The notes under the pieces were generated by a model. It did not search any database and was not told where the DNA came from. It was given only the letters and a program-made list of their open reading frames with translations. From Poindextera sp963706385 (GTDB lineage Bacteria; Pseudomonadota; Alphaproteobacteria; Caulobacterales; Caulobacteraceae), in the NCBI GenBank assembly GCA_963706385.1, contig OY970153.1, positions 620,001 to 684,000 on the forward strand: a stretch of 64,000 nucleotides of DNA. Direction: 5' to 3'. The translations under genes were made by a program, and so were the position numbers. Shown piece by piece: positions 63,440 through 64,000 of the stretch. Every line of letters starts with the position of its first letter. The first letter of the stretch is position 1.

Positions 63440-64000
63440 CGGTTACGGCCTCCCCTCAGTTTCGATTTTCTGATCAGCCCCTCATACTGGTGCTGCAACA
63501 GATGCGACTGGATCTGGGCCACGGTGTCCATGGTCACGGTGACCACGATCAGGATCGAGGTGCCGCCGAAATAGGCTTGGCTCCCCGGCGTGTTGCCGGA
63601 CATGAACTCCGGCAGGATGCAGACCAGGGTGATATAGGCGGCGCCGATCACGGTCAGGCGGGTCAGCACATAGTCGAGATATTCCGCCGTCCGCTTGCCC
63701 GGCCGGATACCGGGCAGGTTGGCCCCGTATTTCCGAAGGTTCTCGGCCACCTCGTCCGGATTGAACACGATCGAGGTGTAGAAAAACGAGAAGAAGATGA
63801 TCAAAAACGCATAGAGAAAAATGAACAGCGGCTGGCCGTGCTGAAGTTGGGCGAGCAATCCCGGCAGCCACTGGGCCCAGGCCGGCAGGGTGGTCTTGGC
63901 GATGAAGCCGCCAGCCATGGCGGGCATGGACAGAAGGCTGGAGGCGAAGATCGGCGGGATCACGCCGGAAGTGTTGATCTTCAGCGGCAGGATCGAGGTG
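63436..64000 (-). CDS. secY: Protein translocase subunit SecY (partial, C-terminal part)
   Basis: The C-terminal portion of SecY, cut by the window edge; the frame is open to base 64000. PAMAGGFIAKTTLPAWAQWLP, FSFFYTSIVFNPDEVAENLRKYGANLPGIRPGKRTAEYLDYVLTRLTVIGAAYITLVCILPEF, and GGTSILIVVTVTMDTVAQIQSHLLQHQYEGLIRK are all SecY signatures (TM6-TM10). Channel-forming translocon subunit. Confidence 0.97.
   Translation of the reverse strand, partial: TSILPLKINTSGVIPPIFASSLLSMPAMAGGFIAKTTLPAWAQWLPGLLAQLQHGQPLFIFLYAFLIIFFSFFYTSIVFNPDEVAENLRKYGANLPGIRPGKRTAEYLDYVLTRLTVIGAAYITLVCILPEFMSGNTPGSQAYFGGTSILIVVTVTMDTVAQIQSHLLQHQYEGLIRKSKLRGGRNR

Overview
The window is GC-rich bacterial chromosome from an alphaproteobacterium, most likely Caulobacteraceae (Caulobacter/Phenylobacterium-like). 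The basis is the very high GC, the fabD-fabG-acpP-fabF-mltG-yicC-gmk order, a CC0125/CC1285-type lipoprotein, an ATP12-type chaperone, a short-LID adenylate kinase, TamA/TamB and a BamB-Der cluster. The genus is an inference from remembered protein similarity; no database search was possible. Almost all of the window is conserved core genome, with no prophage and no CRISPR array.

Layout. 0-6.5 kb: an ABM-domain protein, a repeat element, then (minus strand) fatty-acid synthesis and cell-wall genes ending in gmk. 6.6-8.8 kb: an exported peroxiredoxin and the rpsF-rpsR-rplI operon with promoter and terminator. 8.8-9.5 kb: a Phd/VapC-type toxin-antitoxin pair. 9.5-17.7 kb: dnaB, a Yip1-like membrane protein, radA, cvpA, purF, a BASS-family transporter and an SDR. 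17.7-23.2 kb: der, bamB and a YfgM-like gene, then small redox genes. 23.3-29.3 kb is the only accessory-looking stretch: a 2-hydroxyacyl-CoA lyase next to an acyl-CoA ligase, an IS110-family element, a truncated XRE regulator and an AT-rich orphan gene. 29.3-36 kb: guaA, rsmB, guaB, rlmE, ppx/gppA, hspQ. 36-42 kb: tamB and tamA. 42-51 kb: tRNA-Lys, tgt-queA-cyclophilin, a short transcription unit with an unusually long Shine-Dalgarno, a GH24 lysozyme-like protein, mgtE, tRNA-Leu, an orphan SpoA (FliN-like) protein, lipB. 51-60 kb: msrB, an acyl-CoA carboxylase beta subunit, atp12, two RluA-type pseudouridine synthases, crcB, rarA and a DegP-type protease. 60-64 kb: the end of the spc and the alpha ribosomal operons (secY-adk-rpsM-rpsK-rpoA-rplQ).

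Sequence quality matters here. Seven genes are broken by single-base indels, and six of them (yicC, mltG, guaA, guaB, rlmE, adk) are housekeeping genes whose reading frames rejoin perfectly once one base is removed per site. Ten of eleven events are insertions and five lie in guaB. I read these as assembly errors, so I annotate the genes as whole.

The most interesting non-standard signals are three. The first is a free-standing 22-codon ORF whose Shine-Dalgarno matches the whole 16S rRNA tail. The second is a pair of CTAG-bounded double-hairpin repeats that share a loop core but have unrelated stems. The third is a tRNA-guanine transglycosylase that lacks two of its zinc cysteines.
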